This document shows, piece after piece, positions 8,693 to 17,567 of a stretch of 64,000 nucleotides of DNA (the stretch's first letter is position 1; each line of letters opens with the position of its first letter). The DNA lies in contig NZ_CP061080.1 in NCBI RefSeq assembly GCF_014495845.1, positions 5,074,001-5,138,000 on the forward strand, given 5' to 3'. A program made the position numbers and the translations under genes. The notes beneath the pieces were generated by a model that saw nothing but the letters and a program-made list of their open reading frames with translations, did no database searches and was not told where the DNA came from. This stretch comes from Aquibium microcysteis (GTDB lineage: Bacteria > Pseudomonadota > Alphaproteobacteria > Rhizobiales > Rhizobiaceae).

Positions 8693-9391
8693 TCAGACCA
8701 GCTGCAGCGCGTTCGCGTAATTGGGCTCCATCTCCGCGATGTGGGTCCGGAGGACGGCCTGCAGCGCCGCGAGGTCGCGCTTCTCCACCGCCTCGACGAT
8801 CTCCAGATGCTCCTGGAACGTCCGCTGCCGATGCAGCCCGAGCTGGGCCGACATGTGGGCGCGCAGCGCGGCGATCCGGCCGGCGACGATGTCGTAGGCC
8901 TCGACGAAGAAGTGGTTGCCGCAATGGTCGAAGAAGGCGTTGTGGAAACGCGTGTCGGCATTGGCGTAGGCCAGCGTGTCGTCATTGTCGCGCGCCTTCT
9001 CCATCGTCTCGATGGTTCTGGTCAGCGACCTGAGCAGGGCGTCGGGCGCCCGTTCCAGCGCCAGTTCGCCGGCCAGGAGCTCCAGCCGCAGCCGGTATTC
9101 CACGATCGCGTGCAGGTCCTCCTTCTCGGGCCGGAAGACGAAGCTGCCGCGGCGCGGCAGGATGGTGATCAGGCCCTGCAGCTGCAGGATCGTCAGCGCC
9201 TCGCGCACGGGCGTGCGGCTGACGTCCATCGCCGCGGCGATCTTTTCCTCCGACAGGGCCTCGCCCAGCGAAAGCTCGCGCTTGAGGATGGCGGCCTTCA
9301 ATCGCTCGGCGACCGTCATGGCCAGCGACTGCGGCCGGTTGATCGGGCTCTTCTTCATCGGGTTGACGTTCTTGTTCGCCTTCAACAGCAT
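8693..9391 (-). CDS. GntR-family regulator, FCD subfamily
   Basis: This 232-aa protein has an N-terminal winged helix (AERLKAAILKRELSLGEALS, then SRTPVREALTILQLQGLI) and an all-helical FCD ligand domain from about residue 95. Metal-binding residues are expected around DTRFHNAFFDHCGNH and EHLEIVEA. It is divergent from an EthD-like gene. The gap between them holds two copies of a TGACATAC element, and the same 15-bp element recurs before the second TRAP operon and the second EthD-like gene. It is therefore the likely local repressor of a regulon spanning about 9.4-20.4 kb. Confidence 0.92.
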   Translation of the reverse strand: MLLKANKNVNPMKKSPINRPQSLAMTVAERLKAAILKRELSLGEALSEEKIAAAMDVSRTPVREALTILQLQGLITILPRRGSFVFRPEKEDLHAIVEYRLRLELLAGELALERAPDALLRSLTRTIETMEKARDNDDTLAYANADTRFHNAFFDHCGNHFFVEAYDIVAGRIAALRAHMSAQLGLHRQRTFQEHLEIVEAVEKRDLAALQAVLRTHIAEMEPNYANALQLV

Positions 9392-9410
9392 CGTCCGTGT
9401 CCCCTCCGTC

Positions 9411-9495
9411 TGACATACCAGATGCAGACTCTAGATGAATTCGCCCCATGGTCCAGCCTCCGTGTCCCGCGCCCGATGATTGACATACAGTACCT
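9411..9495. promoter_or_regulatory. GntR-type operator pair in divergent promoter
   Basis: TGACATACAGTACCT at 9481-9495 is shared exactly (as the reverse complement) with 17507-17521 and with two differences at 20388-20402. Its centre TACAGTA is a 7-bp palindrome. A partial copy, TGACATACCA, begins at 9411, 70 bp away and close to the GntR start, which would allow autoregulation. The first site begins 55 bp before the EthD-like start and follows ATT, so ATTGACA could double as a -35 element. Confidence 0.65.
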
Positions 9496-9535
9496 CAAAA
9501 GGCAAATAGCGGAGGATGATCGGACGGAGGCTTGC

Positions 9536-10207
9536 GTGACGGGACTGCTGGGACTTGGGGTGCTGGTGAACTGGGGCGGCGTCGTCGCCGAGCAGGAAGA
9601 CGACTACAATGCATGGCACAGCATGGAGCACATGCCGGAGCGCCTTTCCGTGCCCGGGTTCAGGCGCGGCCGGCGCGCGATCGGCGTGGACGGCACCAGC
9701 GACGACCAGAAGTACTTCATGATGTACGAGGCCGAATCGGCGGACGTCTTCGTCTCGCCGCCCTATCTGGCGCGGCTGAACGATCCGACGCCGTGGACGC
9801 GGCGAATCCTGTCGGCCTACGTGGCGCCGTCGCGCACGGTCTGCCGGGTGCGGCAGAGCATCGGACGCGGGGTCGGAGGCTGGAACGCGACCGTGCAGTT
9901 CGCCGCCCCGCTCGGGCCGGTCGACTGGCTGCCGGCGATCGCCGGGATCCAAGGGGTCCTCGGAGCCCATGTCCTCGACGGCGACACGAACCTCGGCCAG
10001 CAGCCGACGGCGGAGAAGGCATTCCGCGAGAGCCGCGGCGCGGCCGACCGCACGGTGGCGGCAGCCATCCTGATCGATGCCTACGATCATCGCGCGGCCG
10101 GCATCGCGCTCGCAGCGACGCTCGACCGGCTCGGCGCGGCGGCGACGGGCGCGATCGCCACGCTCTACCAGGTCCAGCACGTCATCGTGCCGGACGACGC
10201 CCGGTAG
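9536..10207 (+). CDS. EthD/DUF4286-like dimeric alpha+beta barrel protein (paralogue 1)
   Basis: This 223-aa protein starts at GTG 9536, five bases after GGAGG. It shares the blocks YNAWHSMEHMPERLSVPGF and PPYLARLNDPTPWT with the protein at 19659-20357, so the two are paralogues. The His-Met-Pro-Glu-Arg-Leu pattern after a W-H pair recalls EthD-type ferredoxin-fold proteins, and the length suggests two such folds. No catalytic function can be assigned; it could be a decarboxylating or ring-modifying auxiliary enzyme. Genes for an epimerase and an SDR follow. Confidence 0.7.
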   Translation: MTGLLGLGVLVNWGGVVAEQEDDYNAWHSMEHMPERLSVPGFRRGRRAIGVDGTSDDQKYFMMYEAESADVFVSPPYLARLNDPTPWTRRILSAYVAPSRTVCRVRQSIGRGVGGWNATVQFAAPLGPVDWLPAIAGIQGVLGAHVLDGDTNLGQQPTAEKAFRESRGAADRTVAAAILIDAYDHRAAGIALAATLDRLGAAATGAIATLYQVQHVIVPDDAR

Positions 10208-10241
10208 CCGGCGGCATCGGGCGCAGGGGAGGAGACAGTCC

Positions 10242-11138
10242 ATGAGAACACTCGTCACCGGCGGCGGCGGCTTCATCGGCGCCTGGATCCTCCGGGCGCT
10301 GGCGCAGGAGGGATTCACGCCCGTCGTGCTCGACCGCGCCGAGGACAGATCGAAGGTCCGCGAGATCGCCGGCCGCGATTTCGCGGACAGCCTGGAATGG
10401 GTGACGGCCGACATCGCCGACACCCGCGCCGTGGTCGATGCCGCGCGCGGCTGCGAGCGGATCGTCCACCTCGCCGGACTGCTGACGCCGGCCTGCAAGG
10501 CCGACCCGGTGCTCGGCGCGCAGGTCAATCTGATCGGCACGCTGAACGCCTTCCTGGCGGCGCGCGCACACGGCATGCCGTCGGTGATCTACATGAGCAG
10601 CGCGGGCGTCTTCGGCCCGGACGGCGGCCCGGAACCGCACCCGACCACGCTCTACGGCGCCTACAAGCTGGCGTCGGAACATTCCGCCCGCGCGTTTCGC
10701 GAGGACCACGGCATCGCTTCGATCGGCTTCCGGCCCTATGTCGTCTACGGTCCCGGCCGCGACGGCGGGCTTTCGGCCGGGCCGACGCTTGCCTGTCGCG
10801 CGGCGGCGCGCGGCGAGGCCTACACGATGCCGATCACCGGACCGTTCGACATGATCCACGTCGCCGACGTGGCGGCCGCCTTCCTGGCGGCAGTGCGGAT
10901 GCCGCTCGACGATGCGCATGTCGTCAACCTTCTGGGGCACCCGACGACGGCGGACGACGTCGTCGCGGCGATCGGGCGGGCCGTGCCGGGCGCGCGGATC
11001 GACCGTGCCGGCGATCCGCTGCCGATCGCCTGCCCAACCAGCGACGCGACTCTCGACCGGCTCTTTCCGGACTGGCGCCCGATCAGCGTCGAGGACGGTC
11101 TTCGCGCGACGATCGACTTCTATCGCGGGCAGGAATGA
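10242..11138 (+). CDS. NAD-dependent epimerase/dehydratase (extended SDR)
   Basis: This 298-aa extended short-chain dehydrogenase has the NAD motif VTGGGGFIGAWI at the N-terminus, the active-site serine stretch YMSSAGVFG, and Tyr-x3-Lys in LYGAYKLASE. VYGPGRDGGLSAGP and the segment around FDMIHVADVAAAFL are typical of sugar epimerases. GGGGAGGAGACAGTCC precedes the ATG. It overlaps the next SDR gene by 4 bp, so the two are coupled. The nucleotide-sugar or sugar-acid substrate is unknown. Confidence 0.9.
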   Translation: MRTLVTGGGGFIGAWILRALAQEGFTPVVLDRAEDRSKVREIAGRDFADSLEWVTADIADTRAVVDAARGCERIVHLAGLLTPACKADPVLGAQVNLIGTLNAFLAARAHGMPSVIYMSSAGVFGPDGGPEPHPTTLYGAYKLASEHSARAFREDHGIASIGFRPYVVYGPGRDGGLSAGPTLACRAAARGEAYTMPITGPFDMIHVADVAAAFLAAVRMPLDDAHVVNLLGHPTTADDVVAAIGRAVPGARIDRAGDPLPIACPTSDATLDRLFPDWRPISVEDGLRATIDFYRGQE

Positions 11139-11878
11139 TGACCGGCCGCTTCGCCGGGCAGGTCGCGGTGGTGACCGGCGGCGCGCGGGGGCTCGGCCTG
11201 GCGATCTCCCGCCGGCTTGCCTGCGAAGGCGCCTCCGTGATCGTCTGGGACGTGGACGTCGGGGCGCTCGATCCCCGGGATGCGGGCTTCCGGCCGACCG
11301 CGGCCGTCACCGTCGACGTGACCCAGCCCGCGGCAGTGGCGGCGGCGATGGCAGACCTCGTGTCGAGGTTCGGGCAGCTCGACATCATGGTCAACAATGC
11401 CGGCATCACCGGGCCGGTGGTTCCCGTCGAGCACTACGAACTCGAGGACTGGATGCGCGTCCTGGAGCTCGATCTCACCGCCGTCTTCCTGTGCTGCCGC
11501 GCCTGCATCCCGCCCATGAAGGAACGCGGCTACGGCCGCATCGTCAACGTCGCCTCGATCGGCGGCAAGGAGCCGGTGCCGGGTATCTGCGCCTACGGCG
11601 CGGCCAAGGCTGGCGTGATCGGCTTCACCAAGTCCATCGCGCGCGAACTCGCCGGCAGCGGCGTATTGGCAAACTGCATCGCGCCGGCCATGGTGGAGAC
11701 CGATCTCCTGAAGCAGATGACGCCACGCTTCGTCGAGGAGAGCCGGAACAGGATCCCGCTCGGACGCTTCATCACGGCGGAGGAGGTCGCGACCGCGGCT
11801 GCCTTCGCGGCCAGCCCCGAATGCTCCTTCGCGACCGGCTTCACCTTCGACGTCTCCGGCGGCCGGGCGACCTATTGA
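11135..11878 (+). CDS. Short-chain dehydrogenase/reductase (classical SDR)
   Basis: This protein of about 247 aa has VTGGARGLGLAISRRLA for cofactor binding, the NNAG motif in MVNNAGITGP, the catalytic serine in NVASIGGKE, and YGAAKAG with the catalytic Tyr and Lys. FabG-like SDRs of this type oxidise or reduce secondary alcohols in sugar and polyol catabolism. The start is one of two adjacent ATGs (11135 or 11138); the first overlaps the previous stop as ATGA. Confidence 0.92.
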   Translation: MMTGRFAGQVAVVTGGARGLGLAISRRLACEGASVIVWDVDVGALDPRDAGFRPTAAVTVDVTQPAAVAAAMADLVSRFGQLDIMVNNAGITGPVVPVEHYELEDWMRVLELDLTAVFLCCRACIPPMKERGYGRIVNVASIGGKEPVPGICAYGAAKAGVIGFTKSIARELAGSGVLANCIAPAMVETDLLKQMTPRFVEESRNRIPLGRFITAEEVATAAAFAASPECSFATGFTFDVSGGRATY

Positions 11879-11939
11879 GGAGACCGGACGGGCGCGTCGG
11901 CGAGAACAGGGACGAACCCATGGCGGCGGCGGTGAAACG

Positions 11940-12806
11940 ATGAAGACGGGACAGGGCGGGTCGCTGACGACCGGCATCGTGCTGATCCTCGCCGCCGGCC
12001 TCACCTTCGCCACGCTGGACAGCCTCGGCAAGCAGATGATGGCGACGCTTCCCGTGCTGCAGGTGCTCTGGGCGCGCTATGCCGTGCACACGCTGCTTTC
12101 GACCGGCTATCTGGTCGCGATCACGGGGCCTCGCTTCCTGCGGACGCGCCGGCCGCTGCTGCACGTCCTGCGCGGAATGGCGCTGCTGACCGCGAGCGTC
12201 TGCGCCTACGCCGCGCTGGCGCATGTTCCGATCGCCGACGTCACCTCGATCGTCTTCTTCTCGCCCTTCGTCATCACGCTGCTGTCGGTGATCTTCCTGA
12301 AGGAGCGCATCGGCCTGCACCGCATCGCCGCCCTGGTCTGCGGCATGGCGGGCGTGATGCTGATCATCCGGCCGGGTTTCGGCGACACGGGCATCCATCA
12401 TGTCCTGGCGCTCGCGGCCGCCGTCGCGAACGCGGTCTACATCCTGCTGACGCGCCAGCTGGCCGAGCCCGGCGAACGCGAGGCGGCGCAGTTCCACACC
12501 ACCGCGGCAGGGGCGGTGATCCTGACGCTGGTGGTGATCCCGTCCTGGGTCACGCCCGGCCTCGTCGATGCCGCACTGCTGGTGCTTCTCGGCGCGCTGG
12601 CGACCGTCGGGCATTTCATGCTGCTGCGCGGCTTCGCCCACGCCTCGGCGTCGCTGCTGTCGCCCTTCCTCTACGGCCAGGTGGTCTTTGCCGCTCTCTA
12701 CAGCTGGTACTGGTTCGGCGACCCGCTCGCCCCGACGATGGTGGCCGGCACCGCGATCCTGATGGCCAGCGGCCTCTACGTCTGGTGGCGCGAGAACCGG
12801 GCCTGA
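11940..12806 (+). CDS. EamA/DMT-family transporter
   Basis: This 288-aa protein has ten predicted membrane helices in two EamA repeats (first half ending VMLIIRPGFGD, second half beginning HHVLALAAAVANAVYIL). DMT proteins usually export metabolites or amino acids across the inner membrane. Its ATG overlaps the stop of a 7-codon frame at 11920-11943 (MAAAVKR) as ATGA, and an AGGGACG site lies before that mini-frame, so re-initiation is possible. It is the last gene of the 9.5-12.8 kb operon. Confidence 0.88.
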   Translation: MKTGQGGSLTTGIVLILAAGLTFATLDSLGKQMMATLPVLQVLWARYAVHTLLSTGYLVAITGPRFLRTRRPLLHVLRGMALLTASVCAYAALAHVPIADVTSIVFFSPFVITLLSVIFLKERIGLHRIAALVCGMAGVMLIIRPGFGDTGIHHVLALAAAVANAVYILLTRQLAEPGEREAAQFHTTAAGAVILTLVVIPSWVTPGLVDAALLVLLGALATVGHFMLLRGFAHASASLLSPFLYGQVVFAALYSWYWFGDPLAPTMVAGTAILMASGLYVWWRENRA

Positions 12807-12810
12807 CGGA

Positions 12811-13635
12811 TCAGGCCGGGTCCCAGGCGGGCGACCAGGCGAAGTCGCAGAGCCGCCGATGCTCGTCGAGGCCCGCGATGCGGCGCATCTCCTCGGGATC
12901 GAGCTCGAAGTCGAACACGTCGAGATTGGCCCGGATGTTCTCGATCCTGGAGGAGCGCGGGATCGCGGCGACTCCGTCCTGCTGGATCAGCCAGCGCAGC
13001 GCCACCTGCCCGGCGGACTTGCCGTGGCGGGCGCCGATGGCGCGCAGCAGCTCCGACTGGAAGACGGCGCCGCGGGCGAGCGGGAGGTAGGCCGTCATCA
13101 GCATGCCGGCGTCGCGGACCGCCTTCATGACCCGGGGCTGGGCCATGAACGGATGGTACTCGACCTGATTGGCGAAGAGGTCGGCGCCGTGGATCCGGAT
13201 CGCCTCGTCGAGCAGCGCCGTGGTGAAATTGCTGACGCCGATCAGCCGGGTGCGGCCTCCGGCGCGTTGCTCCGCGAAGGCTGCGAGCGTCTCGCCGAGC
13301 GGCGTCTCGCGGCTCGGCCAGTGCACGAGAAGCAGGTCGACATGATCAAGCTGGAGGCGCTCCAGGCTTTCGGCGGTGCGGGCGGCGACCTTCTCCGGCG
13401 CGAGGTTGTCGAACCAGATTTTCGTCGTCACGAAGAGCTCGTCGCGCGCGATGCCGCTGTCGCGGATCGCCTGGCCGACCTCGCGCTCGTTGCCGTAGCG
13501 GATCGCGGTATCGATGTGGCGATAGCCGGCCTCGATTGCGGCCCGGATCGCGCGGATGCCGTCGGCCCCCGTCAGCTCGAAGGTTCCGAGGCCGATGGCG
13601 GGCACGGACACGCCCTTGATCATCCTGTTCTTCAT
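12811..13635 (-). CDS. Aldo/keto reductase (DkgB-like)
   Basis: This 274-aa AKR barrel carries the catalytic tetrad: Asp in RHIDTAIRYGNE, Tyr in the same stretch, Lys in VTTKIWFDN and His in LLLVHWPS. The NADP-binding end AIPRSSRIENIRANLDVFDF is intact. It most resembles 2,5-diketo-D-gluconate reductase B and related AKR3/AKR5 enzymes. It is the last gene of the second TRAP operon, 15 bp after the alcohol dehydrogenase, so the two may act on the imported compound in sequence. Confidence 0.9.
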   Translation of the reverse strand: MKNRMIKGVSVPAIGLGTFELTGADGIRAIRAAIEAGYRHIDTAIRYGNEREVGQAIRDSGIARDELFVTTKIWFDNLAPEKVAARTAESLERLQLDHVDLLLVHWPSRETPLGETLAAFAEQRAGGRTRLIGVSNFTTALLDEAIRIHGADLFANQVEYHPFMAQPRVMKAVRDAGMLMTAYLPLARGAVFQSELLRAIGARHGKSAGQVALRWLIQQDGVAAIPRSSRIENIRANLDVFDFELDPEEMRRIAGLDEHRRLCDFAWSPAWDPA

Positions 13636-13650
13636 CGTCCGGCTCCGGTT

Positions 13651-14646
13651 TCAGTTCCTGAGGATGATCTTGGCGGAGGCGGTGCGCCCGGTGTCGAGAT
13701 CGCCGAAGGCCTGCGCGCCCTCGCGCATGGGGCGCTGCTCGGTCCAGGAGAGGTCGCCGAAGCGGCCGTGGGCGAGGAGCGCGACCGTCTCGCGGAAATC
13801 GGGCATCGAGTAGCAGTAGGAGCCGGCGAAGATGATCTCGCCGAGCGTCATGCGCCGGACGTCGACCCCTTCGGAGCCGGGCAGCAGGCCGAGATGGATG
13901 ACGACGGCGCCGCGCGCGGCCATCCGGAAGGCGGCCTCGCGCGTGCTGCGGGCACCGACGGCGTCGAAGACGACGTCGACGCTCTGGGCCTGCGGTTCCT
14001 CCGCGGCGGGATCGTAGACGTGGAAGGCGGGATCGGCCCGCGCCGCCGTGGCGCGGCGTCCCGGATGCGGCTCGGCGATGGCGATGCGTCCCGTCCCGGA
14101 AATGGCGAGCGCCAGCGCGGTGCCGAGGCCGATCGCGCCGCCGCCCAGCACGACGGCGCGCGCGGCGGGCAGCGGACGGCGCATCAGGCGGGCGGCCAGT
14201 TGCACCGCGTGATAGGAGACCGCCAGCGGCTCGGCGAGCGCGGCCGTCTCCATCGCCATCGAATCCGGGATCTCGACCAGGTTTTCCTCGGGCACCACGA
14301 CCCGGTCGGCGAAGGCGCCGGCATGCGGCGGCAGGCCGATGTTGCGCTGGTTCAGGCACAGGTGCTGGGCGCCGGTCTGGCAATTGGCGCAGCGGCCGCA
14401 GAACAGGAACGGGTTGACCGCGACGCGGCGTCCGGCAAGGGCGCCCGTCTCGACCACGCCGGCCGCCTCGTGGCCCATGACCATCGGCGGGACGCGGCGC
14501 GGATCATGGCCGTGATAGCCGTGCATGTCCGAGCCGCAGATGCCGCAGCTGTCGACCCGGACCACCGCTTCGCCCGGACCCGCGACCGGCTCCGGGAAAT
14601 CGCGATAATCGAGCGACTCCTTGCCCAGGTAGACGAGCGCTTTCAT
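13651..14646 (-). CDS. Zinc-dependent alcohol dehydrogenase (MDR family)
   Basis: This 331-aa medium-chain dehydrogenase has the catalytic zinc site (CGICGSDMHGYHG and GHEAAG) and the structural-zinc cysteines in FCGRCANCQTGAQHLC. The Rossmann motif is VVLGGGAIGLGTALALA. It resembles L-idonate, sorbitol and threonine dehydrogenases, and polyol or sugar-acid oxidation with NAD(P) is likely. The ATG at 14646 lies 17 bp after dctM of the second TRAP system, so transport and oxidation are co-expressed. Confidence 0.9.
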   Translation of the reverse strand: MKALVYLGKESLDYRDFPEPVAGPGEAVVRVDSCGICGSDMHGYHGHDPRRVPPMVMGHEAAGVVETGALAGRRVAVNPFLFCGRCANCQTGAQHLCLNQRNIGLPPHAGAFADRVVVPEENLVEIPDSMAMETAALAEPLAVSYHAVQLAARLMRRPLPAARAVVLGGGAIGLGTALALAISGTGRIAIAEPHPGRRATAARADPAFHVYDPAAEEPQAQSVDVVFDAVGARSTREAAFRMAARGAVVIHLGLLPGSEGVDVRRMTLGEIIFAGSYCYSMPDFRETVALLAHGRFGDLSWTEQRPMREGAQAFGDLDTGRTASAKIILRN

Positions 14647-14663
14647 GCGTGGATTCTCTCGGC

Positions 14664-15941
14664 CTAGAAGAACAGCGACGGCAGGAAGGTGCTGACGGCC
14701 GGCACGTAGGTCACCAGCATGAGCACGAACACGTTGACCAGCAGGAAGGGCAACGATGCGCGCACCAGCTTCCAGAGATCCACCTTGGCGATGGCCGCGC
14801 CGACATAGAGGCAGTTGCCGACGGGCGGGGTGACGAGACCGACACCGAGATTGACCACCATCATGGTGCCGAACTGGATCGGATCCATCCCCGACGCCAC
14901 CGCGACGGGCAGCAGGATCGGCGCGAACAGGATCAGCGCCGGAACGAGATCGATGAACATCCCGACCACCAGCAGGAACAGGTTCATCAACAGAAGGACG
15001 AAGACGGGTCCGATGTCGAGTTCGGTAAAGAAGGAGACGAGCGCGGCTGGAAACTGTTCGATCGCCACCACCCACGCGACGACCGATGTGGTCGCCACCA
15101 CGAAAAGGGGCACGGCGGTGTTCACCGCCGATTCGACCGTGATCCAGAACAGCTGGCGGAACGAGTACTCGCGGTAGACGACGCCTGCGAGAAACAGCGC
15201 GTAGACGACGCCGATGACGCCGGCCTCGGTGGCGGTCGTCAGGCCCGTGACGATGGCGCCGAGCAGGAAGACCGGCAGCAGCAGCGACAGGATGGCGCCC
15301 TTGAAGGCAGCCCACAATTCGCCCACGGGAGCCCGCCGTTCCGATTGCGGCCAGCCCTTTCGCTTCGCCATGACGTAGACCGTCACCATCAGCAGGAGGC
15401 CGACCAGGATGCCCGGCACGAGACCTGCGAGGAACAGCGCGCCGATGGACGTGCCGACGGTGACGCCATAGAGCACCATGGGAATGCTGGGCGGGATGAG
15501 GATGCCGATGGTCGAGGAGCAGATGGTGATGGCGCCCGCGTCCTCGCGCGAGTAGCCCTGCTTTTCCATGGCCGGGATCATCAGGCTGCCGACCGCGGCC
15601 GTATCCGCGACCGCCGATCCCGAAATGCCGCCGAAGAACATCGACGAGGCGACGTTGACGTGTCCGAGGCCGCCGCGGATGTGGCCGACCAGCGCCGAGG
15701 CCAGCCGCACCAGACGCTGCGCGATGGAGGTTTCTCCGGCGAGCGACCCCGCGAGGATGAACAGCGGCACCGCGACCAGCGGGAAGGAGTAGACGCCGTT
15801 GACCATCTTGTGCGGGATCTGGGCGATCGGGAAGGTGCCGTCGAAATAGAAGGCGGCCACCGCCGCCGAACCGATCGCGATGGCGATCGGCACGCCGATG
15901 AACAGGCAGATGAAGAAGACGACGAAGATCGTGAGGATCAT
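14664..15941 (-). CDS. dctM: TRAP transporter large permease DctM (second system)
   Basis: This 425-aa DctM has signatures GGLGHVNVASSMFFGGISGS, IGILIPPSIPMVLYG and GLVTPPVGNCLYVG. Its ATG at 15941 overlaps the dctQ stop as ATGA; upstream starts fall within dctQ. It belongs to the dctP-dctQ-dctM-adh-akr operon. It is clearly divergent in sequence from the DctM at 713-2014, so the two systems are not a recent duplication. Confidence 0.93.
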   Translation of the reverse strand: MILTIFVVFFICLFIGVPIAIAIGSAAVAAFYFDGTFPIAQIPHKMVNGVYSFPLVAVPLFILAGSLAGETSIAQRLVRLASALVGHIRGGLGHVNVASSMFFGGISGSAVADTAAVGSLMIPAMEKQGYSREDAGAITICSSTIGILIPPSIPMVLYGVTVGTSIGALFLAGLVPGILVGLLLMVTVYVMAKRKGWPQSERRAPVGELWAAFKGAILSLLLPVFLLGAIVTGLTTATEAGVIGVVYALFLAGVVYREYSFRQLFWITVESAVNTAVPLFVVATTSVVAWVVAIEQFPAALVSFFTELDIGPVFVLLLMNLFLLVVGMFIDLVPALILFAPILLPVAVASGMDPIQFGTMMVVNLGVGLVTPPVGNCLYVGAAIAKVDLWKLVRASLPFLLVNVFVLMLVTYVPAVSTFLPSLFF

Positions 15942-16408
15942 GACGGGCGTCCGGATGCGGTGGGCCTGATGAGCCTGAAGAGGTTCTCGACGCTGCAGGC
16001 CGCCATCAGCGCCGCCGAGATCGGCAGGCAGAGATAGAAGTAGCCGCGCGGGATCTTCAGCGCGTCGGACAGGCTGTTCATCGCCTGGGTGACGATCTGC
16101 CAGCCATAGACGATCATGACGACGAAGAAGCCGAGGACGATGATTTCCGCGACGATGCACAGGATGCGCGACAGCGGCGCGGGCAGTGCTTCGGCGAGCA
16201 CCGAGAAGGCGATGTGCCGCTTCTCGTAGAAGGCCACCACGCTGCCCAGGAAGACGATCCAGATGAGCAGCACGTTGGGCACCTCGGTTGCCCAGTACAG
16301 CGATTCCTTGAGGACGTAGCGGTAGAAGACGCCCAGCGCCACGCTGGAGACCAGCGTGGCGATGAGCAGTCCAATGACCGCGCGCAGGATCGTGTTGACG
16401 CGCCGCAC
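15938..16408 (-). CDS. dctQ: TRAP transporter small permease DctQ (second system)
   Basis: This 156-aa protein has four membrane helices with VFYRYVLKESLYWATEVPN and LLIWIVFLGSVVAFYEKRHI, the DctQ core. It lies only 4 bp after dctP and overlaps dctM by 4 bp. Unlike the first TRAP operon, no stem-loop separates dctP from dctQ. Confidence 0.92.
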   Translation of the reverse strand: MRRVNTILRAVIGLLIATLVSSVALGVFYRYVLKESLYWATEVPNVLLIWIVFLGSVVAFYEKRHIAFSVLAEALPAPLSRILCIVAEIIVLGFFVVMIVYGWQIVTQAMNSLSDALKIPRGYFYLCLPISAALMAACSVENLFRLIRPTASGRPS

Positions 16409-16412
16409 GTGA

Positions 16413-17402
16413 TTACTTCGCCTGCAGAACGGCGTCGATCAGGTCGCGTCCGATGGTGGCTTCGGAGGCCTTGTAGGACTCCTCGGCGCCGGCGCGGAAC
16501 GATTCCTTGTCGATGTCGCGGATGATCTTCAGACCGCTGGCCTCGAGCTTGCCGACCAGATCCGCGTTGGCCTGGCGTGCCGCGGCGACCTGGATCAGGC
16601 TTCCCGCCCGTGCCGCCTCGAGCACGATTTCGCGGGTGTCTTCCGGCAGTTTTTCCCAGTAGCTGCGCGCCAGCACGAACTCGGTCGGGATGTTGGCGTG
16701 GCCGGTGAGGCTCATCGTCTTCTGCACCTCGTAGAACTTCGAGGTCCAGATGTTCTCCGGCGGATTCTCCTGAGCGCTGACGACGCCCTGCTGCAGCGCG
16801 GAGTAGACCTCCTCGAACGGCAGCGGGGTCGGGTTGGCGCCCCAGGCCTTGAAGGCGGTCAGCCAGGGCTGGACGTTGGGCACGCGGATGTCGAGGCCCT
16901 GCAGGTCGGAGGCGTTGCGGATTTCCTTGCCGTTGGTGGTGATGTAGCGGAAACCGAGTTCGCCCCAGGCGAGGACCTTGTAGCCGCGCTCGAACAGGAT
17001 GTCGTCGAGGCGCTTCTGCACGTCGCTGCCGCTGTGCAGCACGGCGTCGACATGCGCGTCGTCGCGATAGATCATCGGCAGGTTCAGGACGTCGAGGCGC
17101 TGGTCGATCTGGCCGTGGCGACCCAGGATCGCGCCGTCCAGCGTGCCGATCTGCATGGATTCGAGATACTCGGTTTCCGTGCCCAGCTGGGCCGCGGGGA
17201 ACACCTTGACGTCGAACCGGCCCGGCAGCTTCTCCTCGAGCACTTCCTTGAACTTGCCGAGCCAGAGCGCGTAGCTGTGCGCCTCCGGCATATTGTGCGC
17301 GATGCGCATGACGATCTTGTCCTGCGCCATGGCGGAACCGGCCGCAAGCGCGATGCCTGCCGACAGGGCAGCCACGAAAACTCTTCTCGAAATGGAACGC
17401 AT
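16413..17402 (-). CDS. dctP: TRAP transporter substrate-binding protein DctP (second system)
   Basis: This 329-aa protein has a Sec signal (MRSISRRVFVAALSAG, cleavage near SAMAQ) and a DctP fold. IRVPNVQPWLTAFKAWG contains the carboxylate-binding arginine, and NPTPLPFEEVYSALQQG and VSAQENPPENIW follow. GGAGGAGAGAC lies just before the ATG at 17402. The operon promoter region contains one copy of the shared GntR-type 15-bp element, 105 bp upstream of the start, so uptake is probably induced together with the 9.5-12.8 kb genes. Confidence 0.93.
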   Translation of the reverse strand: MRSISRRVFVAALSAGIALAAGSAMAQDKIVMRIAHNMPEAHSYALWLGKFKEVLEEKLPGRFDVKVFPAAQLGTETEYLESMQIGTLDGAILGRHGQIDQRLDVLNLPMIYRDDAHVDAVLHSGSDVQKRLDDILFERGYKVLAWGELGFRYITTNGKEIRNASDLQGLDIRVPNVQPWLTAFKAWGANPTPLPFEEVYSALQQGVVSAQENPPENIWTSKFYEVQKTMSLTGHANIPTEFVLARSYWEKLPEDTREIVLEAARAGSLIQVAAARQANADLVGKLEASGLKIIRDIDKESFRAGAEESYKASEATIGRDLIDAVLQAK

Positions 17403-17506
17403 GTCTCTCCTCCAGTGCGGGTCGGATTGCGTCTGCCCGCCGTCGACGCGACGACCGGTCTGCTGCCTCACTCGCGGCACAATCCCGTCCCCATGCTTGG
17501 CAAATG

Positions 17507-17521
17507 AGGTACTGTATGTCA
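17507..17521 (-). promoter_or_regulatory. GntR-type operator before second TRAP operon
   Basis: Read on the minus strand this is TGACATACAGTACCT, identical to 9481-9495, and likewise preceded by ATT. It lies in the 165-bp gap between divergent dctP and the TIM-barrel gene and points toward dctP. It may control both genes. Confidence 0.65.
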
Positions 17522-17567
17522 ATAAGGTTCGACAGGACCGATCCGGGACGCAGGCGGTGAATGGCCG

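Noticed and set aside
713..17402. The two TRAP operons as a recent duplication
   Set aside because: DctP, DctQ and DctM of the two systems differ widely in sequence and in length, and the gene neighbours differ.
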